A stretch of DNA of 64,000 nucleotides from an uncultured Rhizobiaceae group bacterium (lineage in GTDB: Bacteria > Pseudomonadota > Alphaproteobacteria > Rhizobiales > Rhizobiaceae), in the NCBI GenBank assembly GCA_937930635.1, contig CALHCF010000006.1, forward strand, positions 62,001 through 126,000. Reading direction: 5' to 3'. The notes below the pieces were generated by a model. It was not told the origin of the DNA, made no database searches, and worked only from the letters and a program-made list of their open reading frames with translations. Position 1 is the first letter of the stretch. The number at the start of each line of letters is the position of its first letter. Shown piece by piece: positions 46,435 through 55,346 of this stretch. Both the position numbers and the translations under genes were made by a program.

Positions 46435-47412
46435 CTATTCCACTGTCGACTGAAATTTTGACATCAGATACGGCCCCGAAAGCACGGGCTCGTATTTCGG
46501 CTTTTCATTTTCCATCCGGCATGTTGGCAGGCAGGCAATCTCCTGATGCCAGTTGGGTTGATGGAAAAATGCAAACGACTGCCTTCGCCTGCGGGCCAGT
46601 TCCGGATCCTTTGGATTGACCACCCGGTGCAGTGTTGAAACCCAGCGGTCATTGGTCCAGCGCGCCATGAGATCCCCGATATTGATGATAAATGCATCCT
46701 CGATTGGCGGCACCGCCCGCCATGTGCCATCAGGCATTTGAATTTCCAGCCCTTCGGTGCCCGGTTGCGGCAGCAAAATGGTCAAACTGCCATAGTCTGA
46801 ATGGGCACCGGCACGCAGCTGGTTCGCCTTTGGAGCGACAAGCTGTTCTGGATAATTCAGCGCCCGCAACGCACTGATTGGTTTATCAACAGCCGCATCA
46901 AACGTCATTTCCGGCAGTTTCAGCGCATTGGCAAACAACCGCATAATTCGAACAGCCAGATTTTCCATTTGCAGATAGTAGGATGTCCATGCCTGTTTAA
47001 ACCCGGGCGGTTCTTGCGGCCAGATGGTTGCCGCATAGCAAAAGCTCAAAGCATCCTCATCGGTCAGCCCATCGGGAACAGAGAGCGGGCCACCATTGAA
47101 ACTTTCCTTGAGATCAGGCGGCGTATCGACGCCCTTGGACTTGGCCAATGCCTCACTTCCCGGCCCCAGATAACCGTAAGGGTATCCCGGATAGGGAGCT
47201 GCAACCTGATTTTTTACATCAGCCGACTGATCAAAAAAGGCCGTTGCACAGGACCAAAGATCATCGATAATTGCCTGTGGCACGCCATGGCCTGTAATTG
47301 CCAGAAATCCGGTCTCACGACAGATTGCGTCAACCTGCTGCCCCAATTCAGCACGGCGTTCCCCAGAAGCGCTGTCAAAAGCACCAAGATCAAAGACCGG
47401 AAATTCCTGCAT
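46435..47412 (-). CDS. Isopenicillin N synthase-like 2OG/Fe(II) oxygenase
   Basis: The 325-residue protein has the non-heme iron oxygenase fold of the IPNS/ACC-oxidase group. The N-terminal DIOX_N-like region includes ITGHGVP, the iron motif is AHSDYGSLTILLPQPG, the second His is in STLHRVVNP, and an arginine follows in RRRQSFAFF. Substrates of such bacterial proteins are mostly unknown. The ATG at 47412 gives MQEFPVFDLG, a typical family start; the track's TTG is four codons earlier. It is divergent from the cysteine-hydrolase cluster, with about 160 bp between, and may serve the same pathway. Confidence 0.88.
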   Translation of the reverse strand: MQEFPVFDLGAFDSASGERRAELGQQVDAICRETGFLAITGHGVPQAIIDDLWSCATAFFDQSADVKNQVAAPYPGYPYGYLGPGSEALAKSKGVDTPPDLKESFNGGPLSVPDGLTDEDALSFCYAATIWPQEPPGFKQAWTSYYLQMENLAVRIMRLFANALKLPEMTFDAAVDKPISALRALNYPEQLVAPKANQLRAGAHSDYGSLTILLPQPGTEGLEIQMPDGTWRAVPPIEDAFIINIGDLMARWTNDRWVSTLHRVVNPKDPELARRRRQSFAFFHQPNWHQEIACLPTCRMENEKPKYEPVLSGPYLMSKFQSTVE

Positions 47413-47570
47413 TCGCGCGATCAACCTTCCTGAGACAAAGCTCTACTGTTTTTGATGAAGAGAGCTTTGGCAAGCCCACGGTCCAAAAGCCGCCCTGCGA
47501 GGGTAGTTGACTGTCCCCGTGGCCGGGCACTAGAGCTTAGGGCCAACAGTTTTCTCAAAAAGAGCAACAG

Positions 47571-48191
47571 ATGATCCGCCGGTTTGATGACTCCACTGCG
47601 CTTCTTCTGATTGATGTGCAAAAGGGCGTCGATGATACGTCTTATTATGGTGGCCCGACCGGACGGACCAACAATCCCGATGCAAAAGACCATATCAGAA
47701 CCATCCTGAAACAATGGCGCGAAGCGGGTGGCACGATCGCCTTTACCCGGCATGATTCCATCGAAGAAGGCTCACCGCTCAAACTTTCGCTGGAAAGTGG
47801 CCAACAGCTCGACGGTATGGAGATACTGCCGGGCGATATTGCCGTTTCAAAGAGCGTCAATAGCGGTTTTATCGGCACACCCCTGGCGCTTGAGCTGCGC
47901 CGCACCGGTATCAAACGGCTTTGCGTGGTTGGGTTTTTCACCAATGTCTGCGTTGAAACCACCGTCCGTATGGCAGGCAATATGGGCTTTGACACCTATC
48001 TGGTCCATGATGCCTGTTCGACCATGAACAGCATCGGGCTCGACGGAACCGACTATGACCCGCAGCTGGTGCACGATATGGCGATTGCCGGATTGCACGG
48101 AGAATTTTGTACTGCAATCAGCACACAGGATGCGCTCGGCCTGCTGACGGCAGACGCCTCCCACCTCGAACGGGTTCAGGGCAACGAATGA
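47571..48191 (+). CDS. Isochorismatase-family cysteine hydrolase
   Basis: The 206-residue protein shows the catalytic triad of the family: Asp in ALLLIDVQKGVDD, Lys in DIAVSKSVNSGFIGT and Cys in VGFFTNVCVETTVRMA. Members include nicotinamidase, N-carbamoylsarcosine amidase, ureidoacrylate and biuret hydrolases, which split amide or carbamoyl bonds. It overlaps the next gene, an amidinohydrolase-type protein, by 4 bp (ATGA), so their reactions are probably linked. The DAxxSTMN segment near residue 145 is typical. Substrate unknown. Confidence 0.88.
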   Translation: MIRRFDDSTALLLIDVQKGVDDTSYYGGPTGRTNNPDAKDHIRTILKQWREAGGTIAFTRHDSIEEGSPLKLSLESGQQLDGMEILPGDIAVSKSVNSGFIGTPLALELRRTGIKRLCVVGFFTNVCVETTVRMAGNMGFDTYLVHDACSTMNSIGLDGTDYDPQLVHDMAIAGLHGEFCTAISTQDALGLLTADASHLERVQGNE

Positions 48192-49060
48192 GCTACGGTG
48201 TCTCCTCGATGACAGACAGGTTGCGCCGGGTGGTTGTTCGCCAACCGGGGCCATCGATGCTGAATGCCGATCCGCAGAAATGGCATTACGGGACAAGCTT
48301 CAACCCACGGGATGTTACAAAAAACCATGCCGCGTTTGTCAGCCTGCTTGAAGAAAGCGGCGCAGAAGTGCTCCAAATGGGGAACGATGATGGCGGGATT
48401 GCCGACGCTGTCTTCACCTATGATGCCTCGTTGATGACTGGGGGAGGAGCAATCCTTCTCAGGCCGGGAAAGCCACTGCGGCAGGGAGAAGAGGAAGCGC
48501 ATCGCAGCTTCTATGAAGCCCATGATATTCCGGTGGTGGGTGCCATTGAAGGCGACGCCACAGCCGAGGGGGGTGACACATTCTGGCTTGACGACAAAAC
48601 CCTCGCCGTTGGACGCGGATACAGAACCAATGATGAGGGCATCCGCCAGCTGACAGAGATGATGCGCGAACAGAGCGTCGAAACGAAAGTGTTCGACCTG
48701 CCGCATTATCAGGGCGCAGAAGCATGTCTTCATCTCATGTCGCTGGTCAGTCTGGTCGACACCAGAACAGCTTTGGTCTGCCTTCCCATGCTGCCCGTTG
48801 GTTTGTTGCAACTGATGACCGGGATGGGCTACCGGCTGATCGAGACACCCATGGATGAATTCGAGCAGACGGCCACGCTCAACACCAATGTCCTGGCAAC
48901 CGCACCGGGTCAGTGCATCATGCTGGATGGTATTCCCAAAACCCGCGCGGCTCTGGAGCGTGACGGCGTGACGGTTCGCGTCTTTGACGGGAACTCCCTT
49001 TGTATCGGTTGCGAGGGTGGGCCAACCTGTCTGACCCGCCCGATCTGGCGCACCCCCTAA
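48188..49060 (+). CDS. Amidinotransferase/dimethylarginine dimethylaminohydrolase-like protein
   Basis: The 290-residue protein has the pentein-fold pattern of DDAH and arginine deiminase. Acidic DAVFTYDASLMT lies early, EGGDTFWLDDKTLAVGRGYR in the middle, the catalytic His in EACLHLMSLVSLVD, and the nucleophile Cys at the end in CEGGPTCLTRPIWR. Such enzymes hydrolyse or transfer guanidino groups, releasing ureido products. The start at 48188 overlaps the stop of the cysteine hydrolase; the longer track ORF is upstream noise. With its neighbour it could convert a guanidino compound to a carbamoyl compound and then an amine (inference). Confidence 0.85.
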   Translation: MSYGVSSMTDRLRRVVVRQPGPSMLNADPQKWHYGTSFNPRDVTKNHAAFVSLLEESGAEVLQMGNDDGGIADAVFTYDASLMTGGGAILLRPGKPLRQGEEEAHRSFYEAHDIPVVGAIEGDATAEGGDTFWLDDKTLAVGRGYRTNDEGIRQLTEMMREQSVETKVFDLPHYQGAEACLHLMSLVSLVDTRTALVCLPMLPVGLLQLMTGMGYRLIETPMDEFEQTATLNTNVLATAPGQCIMLDGIPKTRAALERDGVTVRVFDGNSLCIGCEGGPTCLTRPIWRTP

Positions 49061-49138
49061 CTTTCTGGCGAAAACGCTGGCGCTTAGACAGGCAAGCTCT
49101 ATATTTCGAAAGTTCCATTACCTCGCGATCGATTTTTC

Positions 49139-50119
49139 ATGCTTCTTTCCCTCACCGAGATTGAAACTGCAGCAGCCTCTCTGGCCGGGCGCATTGTTGC
49201 AACACCAACGCTGACACTGACTTCAAGCCGCATCACGGACCATCTGCCTCGTGCGGCACAGGTTCATATGAAAATGGAACTGTTCCAGCAGGCGGGTTCA
49301 TTTAAGTCTCGCGGTGTGCTGTTGGCTATTGATGCGATGACGCAGGCAGAAAAATCCGCTGGTGTCACCGCCGTCTCGGCAGGAAATCACGCGCTGGCGG
49401 TCTCATGGGGCGCAGCAAATGCCGGGCTTTCCGCCAAGGTGGTCATGCCCAAAACCGCAGACCCAATACGCGTTGAGGGATGCAAAACTCTCGGTGCTGA
49501 AGTGGTTTTGACCGATGATGTCGCCAAAGCATTTGAGGAGGTCGACCGGCTGGTACGCGAGGAAGGGCGCAGCATGTTGCATCCCTTTGAAAGCCCGTTC
49601 ATGAGGCTGGGCGCGGCAACCTGCGGCCACGAATTTGCCACGGCCCATCCCGACATGGATGTGGTTCTAATACCCGTTGGTGGCGGCGGCCTGATCTCGG
49701 GCATGACGAGCGCTATCAAACGGCTGCTGCCGGATTGTGAAATTATTGGTGTGGAACCGTTTGGCGCGGACTCCATGTTCCGCAGCCTTCAAGCCAACGA
49801 ACCTGTCACACTGGACAGCGTCAAAACCATTGCCGACTCTCTGGGCGCTCCCATGGCCCTGCCGGATAGTTTTGCCATAGTCCGCGATCATGTTCATGAG
49901 ATTGTCCGCCTTGAGGACGATGAAATCAGAGCCTCAATGCGACTGATATTTCACACACTGAAGCTGGTGGCTGAACCGGCATGTGCCGCGACGCTGGCCG
50001 CCGCCATTGGACCCCTTAAAACGCGCCTTGCCGGAAAATCTGTTGGTATCATCGCCTGCGGATCAAACATCAGTATTGAAAAATTTGTGGCTTTGACCAG
50101 TCTGGCAGATGGTGACTGA
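49139..50119 (+). CDS. Threonine/serine dehydratase-like fold-type II PLP enzyme
   Basis: The 326-residue protein has the PLP lysine in QQAGSFKSRGVLLA, the substrate loop TAVSAGNHALAVSWGAA, the phosphate-binding glycine loop PVGGGGLISG and a terminal GIIACGSNIS. This is the threonine dehydratase/serine racemase group without the regulatory ACT domain. Relatives include threonine, serine, threo-3-hydroxyaspartate and ectoine-derived amino acid lyases. It lies 78 bp after the amidinohydrolase-like gene on the same strand, so it may be part of the same catabolic set. Confidence 0.88.
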   Translation: MLLSLTEIETAAASLAGRIVATPTLTLTSSRITDHLPRAAQVHMKMELFQQAGSFKSRGVLLAIDAMTQAEKSAGVTAVSAGNHALAVSWGAANAGLSAKVVMPKTADPIRVEGCKTLGAEVVLTDDVAKAFEEVDRLVREEGRSMLHPFESPFMRLGAATCGHEFATAHPDMDVVLIPVGGGGLISGMTSAIKRLLPDCEIIGVEPFGADSMFRSLQANEPVTLDSVKTIADSLGAPMALPDSFAIVRDHVHEIVRLEDDEIRASMRLIFHTLKLVAEPACAATLAAAIGPLKTRLAGKSVGIIACGSNISIEKFVALTSLADGD

Positions 50120-50223
50120 CCTGTCGGCATTGAAGTGCCGTTTCAAAGCCAGACTACATATCAGGCAAGCTTCGAACCGCTGACATGTCGTCTGGCCCAA
50201 CCGGGTGATGATAAGGGAACCCC

Positions 50224-50847
50224 ATGAAATCACCCTCCTCATACCGTGATGATCCGGATGTGCCTTCTTCGAGGGAGCACCCTGAGAAAACGAAAGATCA
50301 TGCATCTGGATCATTCATCCCGATCTTTCATCGTGTCCTGGGTGATGATTTCGAACGCCTGCCTCCTGCCATACTTGAGACCCACATGACAACCGATCAA
50401 AGCCACTGGGTCGGGCGGGCCAACGTCACTCGCGGCACAAGGTTCTGGTCACGGTTGATCGCGGGCATCTTTGGCTTTCCAAAGGCTGCATCAGATATTT
50501 CGGTCAAAGTGGCAAAGACGTCGCGTCCCAATAGCGAGGTCTGGGTCCGTACCTTCGGCAACCGTCATTTCAGGTCACGGCTTACAGCAACCGATAAAGG
50601 CATGAGCGAAACATTCGGCCCTTTCACCTTCCTGCTGGGATTGAGGTTCGACGGAAGCGCCCTGCTCTACCCTGTTGTGGCATGCAGAATTGGCCTCTTG
50701 CCGCTCCCCGGCTGGTTTGTGCCAAAGGTTGTCGCTCGAGAATATGTTGAGGATGGTTTCTTCCGGTTTGATGTCGCCATTCATGCCCCGCTGACCGAAA
50801 GCCTTATTGTTCGCTATCGCGGCTGGTTGAAATCCGACCATAATTGA
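50224..50847 (+). CDS. DUF4166 domain protein
   Basis: The 207-residue protein matches the DUF4166 pattern: FHRVLGDDFERLPPAI, a central WVRTFGNRHFRSRL, ETFGPFTFLLGLRFDGSALLY, LPLPGWFVPKV and FRFDVAIHAPLTESLIVRYRGWL. It has no signal peptide or membrane helix. The family sometimes occurs fused to dehydrogenases or in operons with saccharopine-like proteins, but no function is known. It stands alone here, before greA. Start at 50224 (ATGAAATC) is reasonable. Confidence 0.75.
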   Translation: MKSPSSYRDDPDVPSSREHPEKTKDHASGSFIPIFHRVLGDDFERLPPAILETHMTTDQSHWVGRANVTRGTRFWSRLIAGIFGFPKAASDISVKVAKTSRPNSEVWVRTFGNRHFRSRLTATDKGMSETFGPFTFLLGLRFDGSALLYPVVACRIGLLPLPGWFVPKVVAREYVEDGFFRFDVAIHAPLTESLIVRYRGWLKSDHN

Positions 50848-50956
50848 TATGCACAACAACACCGCTTTGGCGGTCGGGCGCTTGACGCCCGGAATCGCAA
50901 CCCCATATAATCAGGCACATACAATGAGCGTCCAACAACGCCGAATAAATTTGGTA

Positions 50957-50992
50957 CTCCGGCATGCGGCAGTCGCTGCGTCGGGGTTTTTT
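50957..50992 (+). terminator. Probable rho-independent terminator or attenuator before greA
   Basis: The sequence forms an outer stem ctccggc/gtcgggg (with G-T pairs) and an inner stem gcag-tcg-ctgc, followed by six T residues. It lies 26 bp upstream of the greA start, so it may end the upstream transcript or control greA by attenuation. Confidence 0.5.
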
Positions 50993-51018
50993 ATGTCAAG
51001 AAGAGGGACAGCCTGACA

Positions 51019-51492
51019 ATGGAAAAGGTTCCCATGACCCAGCCCGGCTTTGCCGCGCTGGAAGAAGAATTGAAACGTCGCCAGTCGGAAGACCGGCACC
51101 GGATCGTTGAGGCCATCGCCGAAGCGCGGGCCCATGGCGATCTGTCGGAGAATGCCGAATATCATGCCGCCAAGGAGCAACAAAGCCACAATGAGGGCCG
51201 AATTGCGGAACTGGAGGACGCCATCGCCCGTGCGGAAGTCATCGATGTTTCGAAAATGTCGGGCGATACCGTGAAATTTGGCGCAACTGTGCGTCTGATT
51301 GACGAAGACACGGATGAAGAAAAACACTATCAGATTGTGGGTGATCAGGAGGCTGACGTCGCCTCTGGAAAGATCTCCATTTCGTCACCAATTTCACGGG
51401 CTTTGATCGGTAAAGAAGAAGGTGACAGTGTCGAAGTGGCCGCTCCCGGTGGATCACGGGCCTATGAAATCTTGAAAATTCAGTACATCTGA
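51019..51492 (+). CDS. greA: Transcription elongation factor GreA
   Basis: The 157-residue protein has the N-terminal coiled coil with the acidic tip ([20 protein letters not shown]) and the C-terminal globular domain ending in [18 protein letters not shown]. The D-L-S-E-N-A-E-Y sequence is the GreA hallmark that reaches into the RNA polymerase secondary channel to stimulate transcript cleavage. Start [11 protein letters not shown] is standard for alphaproteobacteria. A hairpin with a T-run lies just upstream and may regulate it; a GST gene follows 24 bp later. Confidence 0.97.
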   Translation: MEKVPMTQPGFAALEEELKRRQSEDRHRIVEAIAEARAHGDLSENAEYHAAKEQQSHNEGRIAELEDAIARAEVIDVSKMSGDTVKFGATVRLIDEDTDEEKHYQIVGDQEADVASGKISISSPISRALIGKEEGDSVEVAAPGGSRAYEILKIQYI

Positions 51493-51516
51493 GCCAGCGA
51501 GCCGGAAGAGAAAATT

Positions 51517-52143
51517 ATGATCGACCTCTACACATTTGGCACTCCCAACGGCAAAAAAATATCCATTGCGCTGGAAGAGATGGAGCTGGAATACAAGACC
51601 CACACCATCAACATCATGAAGGATGAGCAGTTCGCTCCCGACTTTCTCAAGATTTCTCCCAACAACAAAATTCCGGCCATTGTCGATCATGAAACCGGCA
51701 TTTCACTGATGGAGTCGGGCGCTATTCTTTTCTATCTCGCCACCAAGACAGGGAAATTTCTTCCCAAAGATCCGCACCACCACTGGCAGGCTCTTGAATG
51801 GCTGATGTGGCAAATGGGTGGTTTTGGCCCCATGCTGGGCCAGGCCAACCACTTCCTGAAATTCAATCCGGGCAAAAGCGAATATGCCGAAACACGCTAC
51901 GGCAACGAAGCCAAGCGTCTTTACGGTGTTCTTGACAAGCAGCTTGCGGATCGTGAATTCATCGCTGGCACCTATTCCATCGCTGATATGGCAGCCTGGC
52001 CGTGGGCAGCGCGTTGGGAATGGCAGGGCATCGACATGGATGCACTGCCTAACCTGAAACGCTGGTACCACACCATGGCAGCACGTCCAGCGGTGCAAAA
52101 AGGCTACAGCGTGCCAACAGAAGCGGAAATTCCGCTTCCCTGA
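51517..52143 (+). CDS. Glutathione transferase, YfcG-like (Nu-class)
   Basis: The 208-residue protein has FGTPNGKKISIALEEMELEY, LKISPNNKIPAIVDHE and ISLMESGAILFYLA, the thioredoxin-like half. The helical C-terminal half follows. The TPNG/KISIALEE pattern is characteristic of the YfcG-type, which bind two glutathiones and reduce disulfides with a conserved Thr/Asn rather than Ser/Tyr. It follows greA by 24 bp and precedes the ELM1-like gene by 5 bp, so the three may be one transcript. Confidence 0.9.
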   Translation: MIDLYTFGTPNGKKISIALEEMELEYKTHTINIMKDEQFAPDFLKISPNNKIPAIVDHETGISLMESGAILFYLATKTGKFLPKDPHHHWQALEWLMWQMGGFGPMLGQANHFLKFNPGKSEYAETRYGNEAKRLYGVLDKQLADREFIAGTYSIADMAAWPWAARWEWQGIDMDALPNLKRWYHTMAARPAVQKGYSVPTEAEIPLP

Positions 52144-52148
52144 ATACT

Positions 52149-53144
52149 GTGTCCGAACATCGGGGAAATTCAATCAAGTCACCGTTCGCCATTTTGATTC
52201 TGACAGATGGCAAGATCGGTGATCTTGCCCAATGTCGTGGCATCGCGTCGCGACTGTCGAGCGCTGACACAATTGTCGAGCATGTGGTGTCTCCTGACTG
52301 GTTCCATGCCCTGCCCCTGCCCTTTATGCCTGTTCAAAAAAGTGACAGGCAGGGTGCACCAGACAGTCCACTCAATCCCCCTTATCCCGATATGGTACTG
52401 GCTTCCGGCCGACGAACAGTCCCCTATCTGAGGGCTTTGAGACGGATACGCGGAAACAATGCCACGCCGATGATCGTCTTTTTGAAAGACCCGCGCGGTG
52501 GCCGCAGCGCGGCTGATTTCGTCTGGGCGCCAGTTCACGATGAACTTGCCGGAGACGACTTCATCACCACCCATACGTCACCTCATGGTTTTAGCGACAC
52601 CACACTGGATGCAGCAGGCATCGCAGGCGCGAAACGCTTTGCAAAATTGCCCCGCCCCCTGGTGGGTGTCGTGCTTGGAGGCAACAGCAACGCTGTAAAA
52701 TGGGACAAGCAATCGTCCTCTGCATTTGCAACCATTTTAAGAAATATCAGTCCCGACCGCGGCATTGTCGTAACCCCATCCAGGCGCACGCCGAAGATCC
52801 TGAGCGAGACTGTGGCTCAGGCACTCCAGGACCGGCCATCCTGGGTGTGGGACGGCGCTGGCGACAATCCTTACACTGAAATTCTGGCCTCCAGCGACTA
52901 TCTCGTGGTGACGGGTGACAGCCATAATATGGTGTCTGAATGCCTGGCCGCTGGTAAGGCTGTCCATGTCTTTCGACCTCCTCGCCTGCAGAAAAAACTA
53001 CAATCCTTTCTTGATGCGATGCAGGCACAGGGCGCTATTCGTGACGCGGCTCACGGGATTGGTGATTTCCCGCCGGTAAAAGTGGATGCCACGGAAGAAA
53101 TTGTCGAAGCCATCCTGCATCGTTTCCAGGATCGGGTCAGATAG
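52149..53144 (+). CDS. ELM1-family (mitochondrial fission ELM1-like) protein
   Basis: The 331-residue protein resembles the ELM1 family: LTDGKIGDLAQCRGIASRLS at the start, LASGRRTVPYLRAL, VVLGGNSNAVKW and the C-terminal VVTGDSHNMVSECLAAGKAVHVF, like the donor-site region of GT-B glycosyltransferases. The family is shared by alphaproteobacteria and plants, where ELM1 affects mitochondrial division; bacterial function is not known. The start is a GTG 5 bp after the GST stop. I place it as a glycosyltransferase-like protein of unknown role. Confidence 0.85.
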   Translation: MSEHRGNSIKSPFAILILTDGKIGDLAQCRGIASRLSSADTIVEHVVSPDWFHALPLPFMPVQKSDRQGAPDSPLNPPYPDMVLASGRRTVPYLRALRRIRGNNATPMIVFLKDPRGGRSAADFVWAPVHDELAGDDFITTHTSPHGFSDTTLDAAGIAGAKRFAKLPRPLVGVVLGGNSNAVKWDKQSSSAFATILRNISPDRGIVVTPSRRTPKILSETVAQALQDRPSWVWDGAGDNPYTEILASSDYLVVTGDSHNMVSECLAAGKAVHVFRPPRLQKKLQSFLDAMQAQGAIRDAAHGIGDFPPVKVDATEEIVEAILHRFQDRVR

Positions 53145-53186
53145 CAGGAACATCACCGCCACGCCCTTTTTAGAAAATCTGTTCAC

Positions 53187-53831
53187 TCATGTTTCCCGGT
53201 CGCCCGTTGCACGATCTTGGTTCGACCACACCCGCAGATCGATGACAACCTTCGCAGTTGCCAACAAAACCAGAAGGCAAATCGCAACCTTCGTCACAAT
53301 CTCCATCGTCCCTTCAATCAGCATGGCATGAACGACACTGCCGATGACGGTCATGACCACGAGAGCTGTATGACCGGAGCGCCACACGCGCGGCCGCAAC
53401 GACAAGCGCCGCCGCAACAATACCAGTAGTGCAGCGGCGAAGGTGGTCCACATAGCCACAACTCCCCACACGGAAAACGGTGTCGGTGAAACAAAAAGAA
53501 GGGCGTCAACAACATCAGGCGGACTGGTAATCCAAAGACCGGCAACATGGATCAATATTGCTGCAACCAGAATGCTCCCAGCCCAACGGTGGAACAACCG
53601 CCTGCGGCGAGGGGGAAGACCTGGCAAATAGCCACCCGCCAGCAAAGGCTGAACGAGGAGCAGCGCCATCGCAAGAATTCCGGCGAACCCGGCCGCGATA
53701 TATATGGAATCGCGCCAGGCGAGCAGTGGGCTCGTTGCTGCTGCAGCAATCGGCACAACAACTGCACCCGCCACCGCACCCCAAATCAGGACCTTGCGGA
53801 CGATATCTGGTTCAAGCCGGTTCAAGAACAA
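53187..53831 (-). CDS. Ferric reductase-like transmembrane cytochrome
   Basis: The 214-residue protein has about six helices. Pairs of histidines sit in LFHRWAGSILVAAILIHVAG and RSGHTALVVMTVIGSVVHAM, the layout of ferric-reductase-like/cytochrome b membrane domains holding two hemes. No FAD or NADPH domain is attached. Its start overlaps the upstream Tat-exported intradiol-fold gene by 20 bp, so the two products likely work together at the membrane, with electrons passing from or to a periplasmic partner (inference). Confidence 0.82.
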   Translation of the reverse strand: MFLNRLEPDIVRKVLIWGAVAGAVVVPIAAAATSPLLAWRDSIYIAAGFAGILAMALLLVQPLLAGGYLPGLPPRRRRLFHRWAGSILVAAILIHVAGLWITSPPDVVDALLFVSPTPFSVWGVVAMWTTFAAALLVLLRRRLSLRPRVWRSGHTALVVMTVIGSVVHAMLIEGTMEIVTKVAICLLVLLATAKVVIDLRVWSNQDRATGDRET

Positions 53832-54357
53832 AATGCGCGCTTAAAGTTGTATCACTTGCGCTTGGCATTATGGGGCGGAGGAAGACGGTTTTGAAATCAC
53901 CGCTGTCGTAAGCCAGATGGGCGTGTGGCTGACCAAAGGCAGGAACAATCTGCGGCATCTCCAACCTGAATTCGCCCTTGGCATTGGTGAGCGTAGCCCC
54001 GTGGCTGTGTGGCTCGCGCTCATGCCCTTCCGTGGTGTGTGCCCAGATCTGAATCCGCTGCCCTTCAAGAGGAGCACCATCACCGGCACGGCGCACCGTG
54101 CCTGTCATCCAAAAGCCACCTGCGCCGATCCGATCGACAATTTTGGCACCCGGCAGGTAATTATTGGAACCGCCCCGCATCGACGGCGTGGGAGAAAGAC
54201 CTTGAGCCTGAGCCGGGAAAAGATGGCCCGAAGCTCCGGTTGCAATAACCGCGCTTCCCGCAGCAAGAAGAGACCGGCGGGTCATCAGGCTGTGGTGGTG
54301 TTCGTTGCTAGGGAGACAGATGCGCGGATCGGTTTGATTGGCTGATTTGGCTGACAT
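53812..54357 (-). CDS. Tat-exported intradiol-dioxygenase-fold protein
   Basis: The 181-residue protein has a clear Tat signal (MTRRSLLAAGSAVIATGASG). A domain then resembles the catalytic half of intradiol ring-cleavage dioxygenases: GQRIQIWAHTTEGHE, NAKGEFRLEMPQIVPAFG and QPHAHLAYDSG. The HxH pair is present. The two tyrosine ligands of true intradiol enzymes cannot be found (GRY reads GHE), so catalysis is doubtful. AGGAGCG precedes the ATG at 54357, supporting the full start. It is coupled to the ferric-reductase-like gene. Confidence 0.8.
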   Translation of the reverse strand: MSAKSANQTDPRICLPSNEHHHSLMTRRSLLAAGSAVIATGASGHLFPAQAQGLSPTPSMRGGSNNYLPGAKIVDRIGAGGFWMTGTVRRAGDGAPLEGQRIQIWAHTTEGHEREPHSHGATLTNAKGEFRLEMPQIVPAFGQPHAHLAYDSGDFKTVFLRPIMPSASDTTLSAHFVLEPA

Positions 54358-54480
54358 GGAACGCTCCTGAATTTGCCGTTATCACACCCCCGGACAGACA
54401 CTCATTTAAGACCGGCACCGGCCGGTCGTACAGTGAATTTGCGTAACAATTGCGTTTATGAATTCAAAAACGTTCGGCAT

Positions 54481-55143
54481 TTAAGCCGGTGCGACGGTCC
54501 GTTCCGGAAACGCAAGCTGCTCGCGGGCGCGCCATTCCTGCGTAACATAGTTGATGATGATCGACTTGCGAACGCCGTTGATTGGTCGTTCTTCAAAACC
54601 ATGCCAGGTCTTGTCTGAGGGAACAAAAATCATCGCCAGGTTGGGCGCAAACGGAGATTCCCCCACATGGGTTTCGCGATCTGCATAAATGCTGGTGCCC
54701 AGATCCCCGTGGCCTTCATCGTCTGACAAATAGAGCAACATCGTAAAGGACTTCACGCCAATATCTGTATGTGGTTCAAGCCAGAAACCGTTGGTGTCCT
54801 GCCCGTATTCAATGCGCAGATAAGTGCCTTCAAGCTCGGTACCGAATGTTTTTTCAACCGCCGAAACAACTTCGGGATCCTGGAGCGCCTGCGCCAGCAA
54901 CTCACAGCATTCATGGGCCTGCCGGTTTTCAACGTCGAAATAGCTGCGCGATTTGTTGTGCACCTCCCGGGTCCCGGAAACACCGCCAAGGTCGGGTGCA
55001 GGAAAGGGCAGGCTTCGAAGCGGCTCAACCAATTGCGAAGGCACAACATCCCGCACAATGAAATAGGGATAAGGGCTGTCATGAGCTTCGGCCGCAGCGA
55101 AGCTGGCCAAAAGAGATTGTTTTACATCTGCAACTGCTGTCAT
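54481..55143 (-). CDS. 2OG/Fe(II) oxygenase family protein
   Basis: Starting from the ATG at 55143 the protein has 220 residues. Its jelly-roll core holds LRIEYGQDTNGFWLEPHTDI (first His/Asp iron ligands), TMLLYLSDDEGHGDLGTSIY and DKTWHGFEERPINGVRKSII (second His and the 2OG-binding Arg). The track ORF begins 29 codons earlier without family-like sequence. It hydroxylates an unknown substrate. It is a single gene divergent from trxB, with a 203-bp region between. Confidence 0.85.
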   Translation of the reverse strand: MTAVADVKQSLLASFAAAEAHDSPYPYFIVRDVVPSQLVEPLRSLPFPAPDLGGVSGTREVHNKSRSYFDVENRQAHECCELLAQALQDPEVVSAVEKTFGTELEGTYLRIEYGQDTNGFWLEPHTDIGVKSFTMLLYLSDDEGHGDLGTSIYADRETHVGESPFAPNLAMIFVPSDKTWHGFEERPINGVRKSIIINYVTQEWRAREQLAFPERTVAPA

Positions 55144-55346
55144 GGGAGTGGGCAACCGTATATCTTGGGACTTCTGGCTCAATAGTCCAAACAGGGGGCA
55201 GACACAATCGCTGCCGGGCCTGTTGAACACAAAAGGGTGTTGGGGATGAGCCGCCAGAACGCTTGAAACAGGGAGAGTTTGCCTCCTAAATTGAACGCCA
55301 CAAAGGCAATATTTCCGGCGCGGTGTGCCCTTAAAAGGTTTCTCTC

